This document shows, in pieces, positions 18,080 to 27,392 of a DNA stretch of 64,000 bases. The notes beneath the pieces are model-generated. The model was not told the DNA's origin, searched no databases, and saw only the letters and a program-made list of their open reading frames with translations. The stretch spans positions 86,556 to 150,555 of the forward strand of contig NZ_JAFCLP010000021.1 in NCBI RefSeq assembly GCF_018129405.1. The letters are read 5' to 3'. The translations under genes were made by a program, and so were the position numbers. Source of the DNA: Bradyrhizobium iriomotense (GTDB lineage: Bacteria; Pseudomonadota; Alphaproteobacteria; Rhizobiales; Xanthobacteraceae). Positions within the stretch are counted from its first letter, which is position 1, and each line of letters starts with the position of its first letter.

Positions 18080-20108
18080 CGTCGTCGGTGCACTCGCCGT
18101 TCAGATAGGGATCGGCCGGCCGGAAGAATCGGCTGAAGCCGGGTCTGTCTACAGCGCTCCTTTGTGTCACGACGACGACCTTGGCGGCCGGTATTTCGCC
18201 GCATTCCTTGTTGGTTTTGCTGAAAAACTTCCGCTGCGGCGGGCCAGGCTTGATCCGCATCCGCGTGCCCGGAACCATCTTGGCGACGAGCAGGTCCGCG
18301 GTATCGAGCAGGCGCGTGTAACCGGGTTCGGTCTTCGGCAGGCTCTCGCCGCCCGGCGGCATCAGCTTCTCGGCCCCGAGGCCGCGCAGGCGCGTGCGCA
18401 GCCTGCCGGCGTCGGGATCTCCTGGATAGATCCAGCCGTCCTGCGACAGCATGAATCGCAGCACCGTCCTGTCCTTCTCCGCATCCGACTGCCCCGCGTT
18501 CAGGCCGAAATCCGAATGGCAACCGACGCAATGCTTCTCGACGAGGCCCTTGCGCAACGTGGTGAGGCGAACGCTGTTCTGTGCATCCCTGGCGACGAAG
18601 GCCGCGAGCTGGTCGATCATCGCCGGGCTGCGCGTGTCGCACGGCAGCGGCTGAGGTAGCTCGCCGATGGCGCGATCGATCCGGATCACGGTCTGGTTCT
18701 TGTCTTCGACCAGCCAGATCGCGCCGTCCTCCGCGACCGTCATGCCGACCGGCGCGCCTTGCGGCCGCGCGCCGTTGACGCGGTGCCAGCCTGCGATCAA
18801 CTCGTCGAACGGCGCGGCGGCGACCTCGCCGGCCTCGGTCTGAAAACTGCGCGTCGGATCGGCCGCGCAGCTGACGTGATAGCGCACCGGCGGAGCGCTC
18901 GGCCTGGGAAAGCCGTGATCATCGACATCGTAGATGAGGAGACGGCTGCCGGTCGGACGATAGCCGTGCAGGCCGACCAGCAGCTTGCCTTCCAGCTCCG
19001 GAAATTTCGCACCGTGGTAATAGAGCATCGCGAGCGGCGCGCCATGCGGCGGCATCAGCGAGAGCGGCGTCTTGTAGAGCGGATTGGCTGAGCAGAGCGA
19101 TTTGTACGTGCCCGACTGCAGCACGAGCCTGAATTCGGGGCTCGGCGTCGACAGGTCGTAGCAATACGGCCAGCCGTAGTGCTTGCCCTGCTCGATCGCG
19201 TTGATCTCCTCGTTCGGCTTGAAGATGTCGGGCAGGTCGCGGGCGTTCTCGCCTTGCAGGAAGGCGTAGCCGGCATCAGGAAAGTTCGGGTGCAGCGCCA
19301 GCGCCATCGAGTTGCGCAGGCCGCGCGCGTAGACGGTGTGCGGCGGATCGGGATCGCCAGGCTTCAATGCCGGGAAGACGCCGCCGGCGGGCGGCGCGAA
19401 CAGCCAGATCGCGGCCATCGCGGAGCCGCCTTCGGCCGCAGCGCAGGGTTTTGTGATCGGCGCCGGCGTGATGCAGTCGTCGCTGTGCGAGCCGACATTG
19501 ACGAACAGCCGCCCGTTCCTGTCGAACACGAACTGCTTCAGCGGGTGCGCGCTCTCGGCGAGCCTCGTGCCATCAGGCAGCGTGATTCGGCGGCCCGGCA
19601 TGTGACGGATGATGGTCTCGACCGTACCCCGCGGATTGTCGGCGAGCGGATCGAACCGGAAGATCGCCTCCGCGGTCGAGGCATAGAGCTTCCTGTCCGG
19701 ACCGATGACGAGGCCGAACGGGTATTCGAGCCCCGTCAGCAGCACCTTGAAGCGCTGCCCCTGGGGCGCATGCGGATCGAGCAGCAGCAGCCGCCCGTCG
19801 GTATGGCCCCAGCCGCCCATGTCGGCCACCACGAACAGGTCACGGCCAGGCACCTGGACGATCGAACGCGGGAATTTGAGGCTGTCCTCTTCGCTGGCGA
19901 CGAGGCCGGCGCAAAATCCCGCCTTCATGTCGATCTGGATCCTGGGAAAAGCGAGGTCGGCGCTGCCGCAGGATTCCGTGCCGACCGCATAGCCGCTCTT
20001 CCTGATCGGCTCGGCCGAGGCCGACGCGAAGCCCAGCAACGCCCCGACCAAAACCGCTGCAAGCAAGCGCAAGCTTCGCCGTTCGCTCCCGAATGTGAAC
20101 TGGTTCAC
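18036..20108 (-). CDS. PQQ-type sugar/sorbosone dehydrogenase-like protein with C-terminal cytochrome c
   Basis: The 690-residue protein has an N-terminal signal peptide (LLAAVLVGALLGFASASA). The first 440 residues form a soluble glucose/sorbosone dehydrogenase-like propeller (PFGLVIGPDRKLYAS, YARGLRNSMALALHP, NEEINAIEQGKHYGWPYC). Near residue 525 a heme-binding CVGCH is followed by a cytochrome-c-like segment, so the dehydrogenase carries its own electron acceptor. It probably oxidises a sugar or alcohol in the periplasm. The gene is followed by the overlapping SMP-30-like gene. The exact substrate and whether PQQ is bound cannot be read from the sequence. Confidence 0.8.
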   Translation of the reverse strand: MNQFTFGSERRSLRLLAAVLVGALLGFASASAEPIRKSGYAVGTESCGSADLAFPRIQIDMKAGFCAGLVASEEDSLKFPRSIVQVPGRDLFVVADMGGWGHTDGRLLLLDPHAPQGQRFKVLLTGLEYPFGLVIGPDRKLYASTAEAIFRFDPLADNPRGTVETIIRHMPGRRITLPDGTRLAESAHPLKQFVFDRNGRLFVNVGSHSDDCITPAPITKPCAAAEGGSAMAAIWLFAPPAGGVFPALKPGDPDPPHTVYARGLRNSMALALHPNFPDAGYAFLQGENARDLPDIFKPNEEINAIEQGKHYGWPYCYDLSTPSPEFRLVLQSGTYKSLCSANPLYKTPLSLMPPHGAPLAMLYYHGAKFPELEGKLLVGLHGYRPTGSRLLIYDVDDHGFPRPSAPPVRYHVSCAADPTRSFQTEAGEVAAAPFDELIAGWHRVNGARPQGAPVGMTVAEDGAIWLVEDKNQTVIRIDRAIGELPQPLPCDTRSPAMIDQLAAFVARDAQNSVRLTTLRKGLVEKHCVGCHSDFGLNAGQSDAEKDRTVLRFMLSQDGWIYPGDPDAGRLRTRLRGLGAEKLMPPGGESLPKTEPGYTRLLDTADLLVAKMVPGTRMRIKPGPPQRKFFSKTNKECGEIPAAKVVVVTQRSAVDRPGFSRFFRPADPYLNGECTDDDGYYIRQEFLVPVQ

Positions 20109-20305
20109 GGTGCCCCCCGACGTCCCGGGGACGCTTGTTCCATGGCGCCTGGGCGCCGTCCAGTCATCACCCGCCTGTGATTAAACCTGTAACGACCTTA
20201 GTGCCGACCAATCTCCGTAGATTCCCTTACCGGGCTCGACCCGAATGTTTCGCGAATGCTTGGGGTGGTATCGGTTTGCCGTCCCGCTTTCTACAGGAGG
20301 CGCTT

Positions 20306-20539
20306 ATGGTCCAGGTCTATTTTCACTGCTCCAACACCGAGGGCACGCTGATCGACCGCTACGGCGCCGCCGTCGCCAATCTGACCGAGGCGCGCGACCG
20401 CGCCGCCCAGATCATGCACTCGATGATCCAGACGCCCGGTGCCGAAGACTGGCGCGACTGGGTGATCCATGTCAGCGATGACGACGGCGAGGAGATTTTC
20501 GATCTCCCCTTCACCGCCATGCTCGGCAAGCCGCACTGA
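20306..20539 (+). CDS. DUF6894-like small protein
   Basis: The ATG at 20306 follows a strong ribosome binding site, AGGAGG, and gives 77 residues. The protein has the pattern VYFHCSNTEGTLIDRYGAA, then LTEARDRAAQIMHSMI and a W-x-x-W-VIHVSDDDG segment; these match the DUF6894 family that is abundant in Bradyrhizobium and related bacteria. No function is established. A short ORF (20550-20726) follows 10 bp later. Confidence 0.8.
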   Translation: MVQVYFHCSNTEGTLIDRYGAAVANLTEARDRAAQIMHSMIQTPGAEDWRDWVIHVSDDDGEEIFDLPFTAMLGKPH

Positions 20540-20549
20540 GGTCGATGCC

Positions 20550-20726
20550 ATGCTGCTCGCTTCACTGAGCCTGCTCCGCCAGCCCCTGACCTTCGTCGCC
20601 AGCAAATGGCAGACGCTGGTGAAGGTCGCCGGCAACCCCTACCGCCCCGAGCTGCACTACATGCGCGGGCCCGGTCCGAAATGGCGCGCCAAATATCAGG
20701 CCAGCCGGCTGGACCGCTCGCTCTGA
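20550..20726 (+). CDS. 58-residue hypothetical protein
   Basis: The ORF starts 10 bp after the DUF6894-like gene and ends just before a perfect 13-bp hairpin. The protein is basic, with LLRQPLTFVASKWQTLVKVAGNPYRPELHYMRGPG near its middle being the notable portion (positions 8-42). No motif is recognised and the ribosome binding site is weak. Position in front of a terminator supports a real gene, but this is not secure. Confidence 0.45.
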   Translation: MLLASLSLLRQPLTFVASKWQTLVKVAGNPYRPELHYMRGPGPKWRAKYQASRLDRSL

Positions 20727-20754
20727 GCGCTTCGGCTAATTTCTGTCTCCTCCT

Positions 20755-20785
20755 CATCATGGCCGGGCTTGTCCCGGCCATGATG
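20755..20785. terminator. Hairpin between convergent genes
   Basis: A perfect 13-bp stem (CATCATGGCCGGG at 20755-20767, complement at 20773-20785) with a 5-base loop lies between the plus-strand small gene and the minus-strand enoyl-CoA hydratase gene. It may terminate from both sides; it also resembles a common GC-rich genomic palindrome. Confidence 0.6.
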
Positions 20786-20807
20786 CGTTTGGGGACGGCA
20801 GCGCCCT

Positions 20808-21581
20808 TCACCGTCCCGTAAACCTCGCCTTGCGCTTCTCGACGAAGGCGGCGCGGCCTTCGATGGCATCCGCGCTCTTGCGGATCGTGGCCTGGAGCTC
20901 GATCTCGCGGCGGAACTGCGCTTCGTAGGTCGAATGCTCGCTCTCCTCGACCAGGCTGCGGGTTGCGACCAAAGCTCGCGTCGGGCCCTCCGCCAGGCGG
21001 CGTGCCAGCACCAACGCCTCGTCCATCAGCTTCGCATCGTCGACGACCTGGCGCACTAGGCCGATCTCCTGGGCGCGTTCCGCCGTCAGCGGCTCGTTGA
21101 GCAGCATCAGCTCGAGCGCCCGCTGTCGGCCGACCAGGCGCGGCAGCAGCCAAGTCGAGCCGAGATCGGGCACCAGCGCGATGCGGCTGAATACCTGGAT
21201 GAAGCTCGCCGAGCACGCCGCAACAATGATGTCGCCGGCCATCGCAAGGCTGAAGCCGCCGCCGGCCGCCACCCCGTTGACGGCGACGACGACGGGCACG
21301 CGGCATTCGCGCAGCGCCTTGAAGGCCGGCCAGTAGAACCGCATCACGCCCGCCGCGATGTCCTCGCCGAGCGCCGCGGACGCCTTCAGGTTCTGGCCCG
21401 AGCAGAAGCCGCGCCCGGCGCCGGTGAGAATCAGGGCGCGCACGTCCTCATCCTGCGTCATCTCGGCGATGGCAGCGGCGAGCGCGCCAAGCAGGTCCGG
21501 CGTCATCGCGTTCAGGCACGCGGGCTCGTCGAGGGTCAGAATCCCGACGTCGCCATCCCGCGCTTGTTTCACACCTGCCAT
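20808..21581 (-). CDS. Enoyl-CoA hydratase/isomerase family protein (PaaG-like)
   Basis: The start MAGVKQARDGD at 21581 has GGGAGA upstream and gives 257 residues, the typical length; a longer frame begins at 21644. Crotonase-fold motifs are visible: RALILTGAGRGFCSGQNL forms the oxyanion hole region, and AVNGVAAGGGFSLAMAGDIIVA is the second (landmark only). Residue pattern DLGSTWLLPRLVG resembles PaaG-type isomerases that act on ring-epoxide or enoyl-CoA thioesters. It is read divergently from the gamma-glutamyltransferase gene. No other beta-oxidation gene is next to it, so the substrate is open. Confidence 0.9.
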   Translation of the reverse strand: MAGVKQARDGDVGILTLDEPACLNAMTPDLLGALAAAIAEMTQDEDVRALILTGAGRGFCSGQNLKASAALGEDIAAGVMRFYWPAFKALRECRVPVVVAVNGVAAGGGFSLAMAGDIIVAACSASFIQVFSRIALVPDLGSTWLLPRLVGRQRALELMLLNEPLTAERAQEIGLVRQVVDDAKLMDEALVLARRLAEGPTRALVATRSLVEESEHSTYEAQFRREIELQATIRKSADAIEGRAAFVEKRKARFTGR

Positions 21582-21698
21582 GTCGCGTCTCCCTTTGGAT
21601 GTTCTCGTTGGCGGCAATGTGCCATTGTCCGCGCGCTCCGCCAATGCGAAGCCTCGACGTCAACGCAACGAAGCCAAGACACGGACCAAGACGACATC

Positions 21699-23288
21699 AT
21701 GCCTCACCAGTTCAGCCTCGCCCAAACCGTCCGCAAGCCCGCCGTCAAGTCCAAGAGCGGCATCGTCGCTGCGCAGTCGCGGCGGGCGGCCGAAGTGGGA
21801 GCGCAGGTGCTGGCCGCAGGCGGCGATTGCGTCGACGCAATCGTGGCGACCACCTTTGCGCTGAACGTGCTGGAGCCCTGGAACAGCGGTATCGGCGGCG
21901 GCGGCGCGATGGTGCTCTACCGCGCCAGGGAAAATCGCTACGAGGTGATCGACTACGGCATGTGCGCACCGCAGAGCGTGCGCGCCACCGATTATCCCAT
22001 CACCGGAGACCGCGTCGCGTCGGACCTGTTTCCGTGGCCACGGGTGAAGGACGATCGCAACGTTCACGGTCCCGCCGCGATCGCGGTGCCTGGTGTGGTC
22101 GCCGGCATGGAAGAGGCGCACCGTCGCCATGCCAGGATGCCATGGAAAGACCTGGTTGCGCCCGCCGTCGCACTCGCCGGCGAGGGTCTGCTGGCTGACT
22201 GGTGGACCACACTGACGATCGCGGGTTCGGCTGCAGATCTTCGGCGCTATCCCGCGAGCGCGGCAATGTTTCTGAAGGATGACCTGCCCCCGACCCCGCC
22301 CTGGAGCATCGAGGCTGAGACCCGGCTGCCGCAGGACAATTTGAAGGCGACGCTGTTGCACCTCGCCGAGGCCGGCCCGCGCGATTTCTACCAGGGCGAT
22401 CTCGCCAAGAGCATCGCATCCGACATCAAGGCCGATGGCGGCTCGCTGTCGGTGGAGGATCTCGCAGCATTCCGCAGCCATCTGCGCGAGCCCCTGGCGA
22501 TCCCCTATCGCGGCGGCAAGGTGTTTGCGACGCCGGAACTCACGGCCGGGCCGACCATGGCGCATGCGCTGCGCCTGCTGCAGGAAAACCTGAAGCCGTC
22601 AGGCACGCCCGACGCTGCCGCCTACGCCGAATATGCCGCCGCGCTGCAAGCCGCCTATCGCGAGCGGCTCAAGGACATGGGCGATGCCGACGGCAAGCGC
22701 TCACTCGGCGCGGAATATCTCGCGCCCGCCTGCACCACGCATTTCTCCGTGGTCGACCGCGACGGCAACATCGCGGCTGTGACGCAGACGCTGCTCTCGT
22801 CCTTCGGCTCGAAATATGTGACGCCGCACACCGGCATTCCCATGAACAATGGCATCATGTGGTTTGATCCGACGCCGGGCACCACCAACTCGCTGGCTCC
22901 GGGCAAGCGCTGCCTCACCAACTACACGCCCGTCATCGCCGAGACCAAGGACGGCAAGCGCCTTGCGGTCGGTGCCTCCGGCGGCCGCCGCATCCTGCCT
23001 TCGGTCATGCAACTCGTGTCCTTTGCGATGGATTTCGGCATGGACCTCGATGCCGCCATCCATCAGCCCCGCATCGATTGCAGCGAAGGCGCGATCGTGC
23101 TCGGCGACACGCGGCTGCCGGCGGATGTACGTAAGGCTCTCGCGGCGCGCTTCGATTACAAGGAGGCGCCGGTGCAGACCCTGCCGCAGAAGTTCGCCTG
23201 CCCGAGCGCGGTGATGCGCGACGGCGAGCTCAACTCCGGTGCAGTCGAGATCTTCCAGCCCTGGGCCGATGCGGTGGCGGAGGCCTGA
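21699..23288 (+). CDS. ggt: Gamma-glutamyltransferase family protein without signal peptide
   Basis: From ATG 21699 the protein has 529 residues. The autoprocessing site is TTHFSVVDRDGN with the likely nucleophile Thr346, and downstream motifs include GSKYVTPHTGIPMNNGIMWF (landmark) and GASGGRRILPSVMQ. The family cleaves gamma-glutamyl bonds, as in glutathione, and self-cleaves into two subunits. Unlike classical periplasmic GGT there is no hydrophobic signal sequence: the protein begins MPHQFSLAQTVRKPAV. A cytoplasmic role, for example hydrolysis of gamma-glutamyl-amines made during amine catabolism, is therefore possible and fits the neighbouring genes, but is inference. Confidence 0.88.
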   Translation: MPHQFSLAQTVRKPAVKSKSGIVAAQSRRAAEVGAQVLAAGGDCVDAIVATTFALNVLEPWNSGIGGGGAMVLYRARENRYEVIDYGMCAPQSVRATDYPITGDRVASDLFPWPRVKDDRNVHGPAAIAVPGVVAGMEEAHRRHARMPWKDLVAPAVALAGEGLLADWWTTLTIAGSAADLRRYPASAAMFLKDDLPPTPPWSIEAETRLPQDNLKATLLHLAEAGPRDFYQGDLAKSIASDIKADGGSLSVEDLAAFRSHLREPLAIPYRGGKVFATPELTAGPTMAHALRLLQENLKPSGTPDAAAYAEYAAALQAAYRERLKDMGDADGKRSLGAEYLAPACTTHFSVVDRDGNIAAVTQTLLSSFGSKYVTPHTGIPMNNGIMWFDPTPGTTNSLAPGKRCLTNYTPVIAETKDGKRLAVGASGGRRILPSVMQLVSFAMDFGMDLDAAIHQPRIDCSEGAIVLGDTRLPADVRKALAARFDYKEAPVQTLPQKFACPSAVMRDGELNSGAVEIFQPWADAVAEA

Positions 23289-23478
23289 GTCCGTTTGACG
23301 AAAGAGCGTGCCAGTGAATCGCGGGCACGTCGCAAGCGAGCAGGTGCTAGCATGCGTTGAGCCGATGCGCGATCGCGCACCTCCGCGAGCGTCACGACTC
23401 CTCCACATTTGCAGGGAACTTAGCTGCACGTCGTCCGTTCATTGAACGGACAAGTGCGCTCGCCCTACTGGAGGACAC

Positions 23479-23709
23479 ATGAAGAAACTTGCGCTCGCCG
23501 CGTCGCTGATCGTTGCAGCCGGCCTTACACTCACCAGTCCTGTGCTGGCCAAGGGAGGCCATGGCGGCGGACACGGTCATGGTCACGGTCATGGCCATTC
23601 GATGGGCCATCATTACCATGGCACGCCGCCCGGATGGTCGCATGGACGCAAGGTCGGCTGGCGCGGATACGGGTGCCCGCCCGGGCTGTGGAAGCAGGGC
23701 CGCTGCTGA
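23479..23709 (+). CDS. Small secreted His/Gly-rich protein
   Basis: The 76-residue protein has a GGAGG ribosome binding site, a signal peptide (LALAASLIVAAGLTLTSPVLA) and then a mature part rich in Gly-His repeats (GGHGHGHGHGHSMGHH, about residues 29-45), ending with GCPPGLWKQGRC with two Cys. Such a composition suggests periplasmic metal binding, but no function is known. A strong terminator follows at 23729. Confidence 0.8.
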   Translation: MKKLALAASLIVAAGLTLTSPVLAKGGHGGGHGHGHGHGHSMGHHYHGTPPGWSHGRKVGWRGYGCPPGLWKQGRC

Positions 23710-23728
23710 CGCAATCTGCAATTCCTGC

Positions 23729-23758
23729 AAGGCGCCGCCCCTGACAAGGCGGCGCCTT
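23729..23758. terminator. Rho-independent terminator between convergent genes
   Basis: An 11-bp stem (AAGGCGCCGCC at 23729-23739 with its complement at 23748-23758) has an 8-base loop and a TTCTTC tail. It sits two bases from the end of the minus-strand oxidoreductase gene and can serve both convergent genes. Confidence 0.75.
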
Positions 23759-23760
23759 CT

Positions 23761-25044
23761 TCATATGCCGAGCCGGTCCCGCACGCGGCCCGCGATCACC
23801 GCCGTCGTCACGCCGACCGGCCAGAACGCATGCATCGGAATCGGCTTGATGCCTGATATGGGCATGTCGATCTCGGCCTTGACGCCACCGATCAGCCGGC
23901 GGGCGAGTTGCGCGCCCATCGCGGTCGAGAGCGCAACGCCGCGGCCGTTGCAGCCGAGCGAGATCAGGATGCTTTCCGCGGGCTCGTGCACGTGCGGATA
24001 ATGATCCCCGGTGATGGCGAGCCGGCTGTTCCAGCCATGGGTCCAGGCGACGCCCTTGATCTGGGGCCACAGCCTCTCCGCATAACGCATGAGATAGGCG
24101 ACGTCGTGCGGCGAGTTGATCCAGCGCATCGGGCCGCGGCCGCCCATCAGCAGGCGGTTCTGCTGATCGATGCGGTAGTAGACGGTGATATGGCCGCTCT
24201 CGTAGAGCACGGGACGCGTCGGCATGATCGAACGGGCGACCTCGTCGGACAACGGCGCGGTAGCGGCGATCGAGGAAAACACCGGCACGATGGTGCGGCG
24301 GAGCGCCGGCCAGAGATCGTCGGTGAAGCCGTTGGTCGCAAGCAGCACTTTGTCCGCATGCACGACCGCGCGCGGCGTCTCGATACGCCAGCGCACACCG
24401 TCACGGCGCAATGACAGCGCCGGCGTCTCGCCATGCACCTTCGCGCCCGCGGAGATCGCGGCGCGTGCGAGGCCACGGGCATAGCTGAGGGGATGCAGGT
24501 CGCCGCCGCGGGCATCAAGCATGGCGCCGACATAGCGGTCGGTGCCGGTCATCTCGCGCAGTTGCTCGCGGTTCAGATACGTCACGGGCATGCCACGGCG
24601 GATGCATTGCTGCGCGGTGGTTTCGATCGCAGCAGCGCTGGCCAAATGATAGGCCGCGCGCAGCGTGCCGTTCTGCCGCGCGTCGCACGGGATCTGGTAG
24701 CGGCGGATCAAATCGTGCGTGAAGTTCGTCGTGCCGTAGGAGAACTCGATCATGCGGCGGCCGAGCTCAGCGCCGAAATCCGCTTCGATCTGATCGGGGT
24801 CGTGCTTCAATCCGGGATTGGTGTGGCCGCCATTGTTGCCGGATGCGCCCCATCCCGGCTCCTGCGCCTCCAGCACCAGCGCCTCGACGCCCTGCTCGGC
24901 GAGATGCAGTGCCGTGGACAGGCCGGTGTAGCCGCCGCCGATGATGGCGACGGACACGGTCTTGTCGACGTCGAGCGGCGGCGTCGCGACCGGCGCGACC
25001 GCGGTGTCGGCATAAAGCGAGGGCGGCAGAGGCAGGCGCGTCAT
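23761..25044 (-). CDS. FAD-dependent amine/amino acid oxidoreductase (PuuB/DAO family)
   Basis: The 427-residue protein has the FAD-binding GGGYTGLSTALHLAEQG motif at about residue 36, followed by WGASGNNGGHTNPGL (flavin contact region), and a C-terminal SLGCNGRGVALSTAMG motif of the DAO family. Length and motifs match gamma-glutamylputrescine oxidase (PuuB) and its relatives, which oxidise secondary or primary amines with release of an aldehyde. It is the last gene behind three polar amino acid ABC transporter genes; the gap to the ATP-binding gene is only 12 bp, so the imported compound is probably its substrate. Confidence 0.85.
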   Translation of the reverse strand: MTRLPLPPSLYADTAVAPVATPPLDVDKTVSVAIIGGGYTGLSTALHLAEQGVEALVLEAQEPGWGASGNNGGHTNPGLKHDPDQIEADFGAELGRRMIEFSYGTTNFTHDLIRRYQIPCDARQNGTLRAAYHLASAAAIETTAQQCIRRGMPVTYLNREQLREMTGTDRYVGAMLDARGGDLHPLSYARGLARAAISAGAKVHGETPALSLRRDGVRWRIETPRAVVHADKVLLATNGFTDDLWPALRRTIVPVFSSIAATAPLSDEVARSIMPTRPVLYESGHITVYYRIDQQNRLLMGGRGPMRWINSPHDVAYLMRYAERLWPQIKGVAWTHGWNSRLAITGDHYPHVHEPAESILISLGCNGRGVALSTAMGAQLARRLIGGVKAEIDMPISGIKPIPMHAFWPVGVTTAVIAGRVRDRLGI

Positions 25045-25056
25045 GGCGAAGTCCGG

Positions 25057-25788
25057 TCAGAGCGGATGCAGCACGCGGCGCAAGAAGTCCTGCGTGCGCG
25101 CGTGCTGCGGTTGATTGAGCACCGATTTCGCCGGCCCCTGCTCGACGATGACACCGCCGTCGATGAACAGCACGCGATCGGCGACGTCGCGGGCAAAGCC
25201 CATCTCGTGGGTGACGACCACCATGGTCATGCCGTCGTCGGCGAGCTTGCGCATCACGCCGAGGACGTCGCCGACGAGCTCGGGATCGAGCGCCGAGGTC
25301 GGCTCGTCGAACAGGATCGCCTTGGGCTGCATCGCCAACGCCCGCGCAATCGCGACGCGCTGCTGCTGGCCGCCGGAGAGCTGCGGCGGATGGGCGTCGG
25401 CCTTCTCGGCCAGCCCGACCTGCGCGAGCAGCGCGCGGCCGCGCTCCAGCACCTGGGCTCGCGGCTCCTTCTTCACGAAGAGCGGACCCTCGACGACGTT
25501 CTCCAGCGCCGTCCGGTGCGGGAACAGGTTGAAGCGCTGGAACACCATCGAGACCTGGGTGCGGATGTTCACGATCGACGGCGCGTCGCGATCGACCTTC
25601 AATCCCTCGACGCTGATCTCGCCGCGATCGTAGCTTTCGAGCCCGTTGATGCAGCGAAGAATGGTCGACTTGCCGGAGCCTGACGGCCCGATGATGCAGA
25701 CCACCTCGCCCTTCTCGACGGAAGCCGTGATGCCCTTGAGCACCTCGACCTTGCCAAAACTCTTGTGGACGTCGTTCAGCTCGATCAT
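25057..25788 (-). CDS. Polar amino acid ABC transporter, ATP-binding protein
   Basis: The start [16 protein letters not shown] at 25788 overlaps the permease stop by four bases and gives 243 residues. Walker A is GPSGSGKS, the signature is [16 protein letters not shown], and Walker B is [13 protein letters not shown]. The sequence is typical of GlnQ/HisP-type ATPases that energise amino acid uptake. It belongs to the operon 23761-27229 with a permease, a binding protein and an amine oxidase. Confidence 0.95.
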   Translation of the reverse strand: MIELNDVHKSFGKVEVLKGITASVEKGEVVCIIGPSGSGKSTILRCINGLESYDRGEISVEGLKVDRDAPSIVNIRTQVSMVFQRFNLFPHRTALENVVEGPLFVKKEPRAQVLERGRALLAQVGLAEKADAHPPQLSGGQQQRVAIARALAMQPKAILFDEPTSALDPELVGDVLGVMRKLADDGMTMVVVTHEMGFARDVADRVLFIDGGVIVEQGPAKSVLNQPQHARTQDFLRRVLHPL

Positions 25789-26438
25789 CGCTTGCCGGCC
25801 CGCTTCTCGAAATGACGAACCAGCAGGATCAGCGGGATGCTCATCGTGAGATACATCAGCGCAACCAGCGTGAACACGCTGGTGTTCTTGAAGGTCGAGG
25901 ACGCGATCAGCTTGCCCTGCAGCGCAAGCTCGGCAACCGTGATGGTCGAGGCCTGCGAGGAGTCCTTCAGCATCATGATCATGACGTTGCCGTAGGGCGG
26001 CAGCACGATTCGCACGGCCTGCGGCAGCACCACGCGGCGCATGGTGAGCCACCAGCCCATGCCGATCGACTGCGCCGCCTCGATCTGGCCCTTGTCGATG
26101 GCCTCGATGCCGGCACGGAAGTTTTCCGCCTGATAGGCCGAATAGGCGATGCCGAGCCCGAGGATGGCGGCCTGCAAGGCCGACAGCGTGACGCCGAGAT
26201 CGGGCATCACGAAGTAGAGATAGAACAAGAGCACGATGATCGGGATGCCGCGGATCACGTTGATCAGGCTGGCGCTGAGCATCGACAGCGCCTTGATGCC
26301 GGAGACCCGCATCATCGCCCAGACGAGGCCGAGCACGGTCGAGAGCAGCAGCGAGCCGATGGTGACGACGATCGTCAATGCGACGCCGTTCATCAGGATC
26401 GGGAAGAACTCGGCGGCGTCGTGCCAGAAGCCTTTCAT
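25785..26438 (-). CDS. Polar amino acid ABC transporter, permease
   Basis: The start [15 protein letters not shown] at 26438 gives 217 residues with about five membrane segments. The EAA loop region [22 protein letters not shown] is the contact site for the ATPase (landmark around residues 140-160). Only one permease gene is present, so the transporter may use a homodimer or a partner elsewhere. The gene lies 32 bp after the binding-protein gene. Confidence 0.95.
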   Translation of the reverse strand: MKGFWHDAAEFFPILMNGVALTIVVTIGSLLLSTVLGLVWAMMRVSGIKALSMLSASLINVIRGIPIIVLLFYLYFVMPDLGVTLSALQAAILGLGIAYSAYQAENFRAGIEAIDKGQIEAAQSIGMGWWLTMRRVVLPQAVRIVLPPYGNVMIMMLKDSSQASTITVAELALQGKLIASSTFKNTSVFTLVALMYLTMSIPLILLVRHFEKRAGKR

Positions 26439-26470
26439 CGGGCAGCCTTCGATCGATCGGGTCTTGCCAA

Positions 26471-27229
26471 TCAGCCCTGCGCCTTCTGGCCCCATTTCTC
26501 GAGGATCTTGTCGATGGTGCCGTTGGCCTTCAGCTTTGCCAGCGACGCGTTGATCTTGCCGAGCAGCGCGCTCTCGCCCTTGCGCACGCCGATGCCGACC
26601 GAGCCGACGGTGACGGGCTTGTAGCTGTCGACGAGACGCACGTCGGGGAAACCGCCCTGCTTCAGGTTATAGGCGAGGATGGGATAGTCGGCGAAGCCAG
26701 CCTTGAGACGGCCGGTGTTCACGTCGCGCAGGATGTCGGGGATGGTGTCGTAGGCCTTCACGTCCGCGAACAGGCCGGACTTCTTCAGCGCATCGACGAA
26801 GGCGGTGCCTACTTGCGCGCCGACCGTCTCGCCCTTCAGATCCTCCTGTGCAGCGTAGGCCTTGGCATCGCCCTTCGGCACCACGAGGCCTTCACCGTAG
26901 GTGTAGATCGGGTCTGAGAAATCGACGACCTCCTTGCGCGGCGCGGTGATGAACATCGCAGCCGCAATGATGTCGATTTTGCTCGAGGTCAGCGACGGGA
27001 TCAGCGCCGAGAACGCCATCGGCTCGATCTGCACGTTGAGGCCGGCGTCCTTGCCGACCTCGGTGATGATATCGACCATGATGCCCTGGATGGTGTTGGT
27101 CTTGGTGTCGAGGAAGGTGAAGGGAATGCCTGTCGGCGTCGAGCCGACCTTCAGCACCTGCTGCGCCGAGCCGGGCGCGGCGGCAAACAGCGCGAGTGCC
27201 GCAACGGCGGCCTGAGCAAAACGCTTCAT
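26471..27229 (-). CDS. Amino acid ABC transporter, periplasmic binding protein
   Basis: The ATG at 27229 has AAGGGGGA upstream and gives 252 residues with a signal peptide ([24 protein letters not shown]). It has the family 3 binding-protein pattern: [42 protein letters not shown] and [13 protein letters not shown] (landmarks). The [13 protein letters not shown] stretch is typical for polar amino acid ligands. The specific ligand is not readable. The divergent XRE-cupin regulator gene at 27393 probably controls this operon. Confidence 0.93.
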   Translation of the reverse strand: MKRFAQAAVAALALFAAAPGSAQQVLKVGSTPTGIPFTFLDTKTNTIQGIMVDIITEVGKDAGLNVQIEPMAFSALIPSLTSSKIDIIAAAMFITAPRKEVVDFSDPIYTYGEGLVVPKGDAKAYAAQEDLKGETVGAQVGTAFVDALKKSGLFADVKAYDTIPDILRDVNTGRLKAGFADYPILAYNLKQGGFPDVRLVDSYKPVTVGSVGIGVRKGESALLGKINASLAKLKANGTIDKILEKWGQKAQG

Positions 27230-27312
27230 CACATCCCCCTTTGGGTCCGGCCCATGGCGGCGCTCGCGGATGTCTTGATCGCAGACGTTGCGGGCCAAGC
27301 CGTTTCGGCCTA

Positions 27313-27330
27313 TTTTCACCAATATGAAAA
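27313..27330. promoter_or_regulatory. Palindromic operator candidate 1, TTTTCA-N6-TGAAAA
   Basis: TTTTCA (27313-27318) and TGAAAA (27325-27330) flank six bases. The same architecture recurs exactly 50 bp away at 27363, both between the binding-protein gene and the XRE-cupin regulator gene. The pair is a good candidate for the binding sites of that regulator. Confidence 0.55.
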
Positions 27331-27362
27331 TTTGGTCACACTTTCGCGGGTGATGCAAGCGG

Positions 27363-27380
27363 TTTTCATGCACATGAAGG
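27363..27380. promoter_or_regulatory. Palindromic operator candidate 2, TTTTCA-N6-TGAA
   Basis: TTTTCA (27363-27368), six bases, then TGAA (27375-27378). The inner bases also pair, giving TTCATG-CA-CATGAA. It lies 12 bp before the regulator's GTG start, so binding here would give autorepression. Confidence 0.55.
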
Positions 27381-27392
27381 AAGCGGTTTGAC

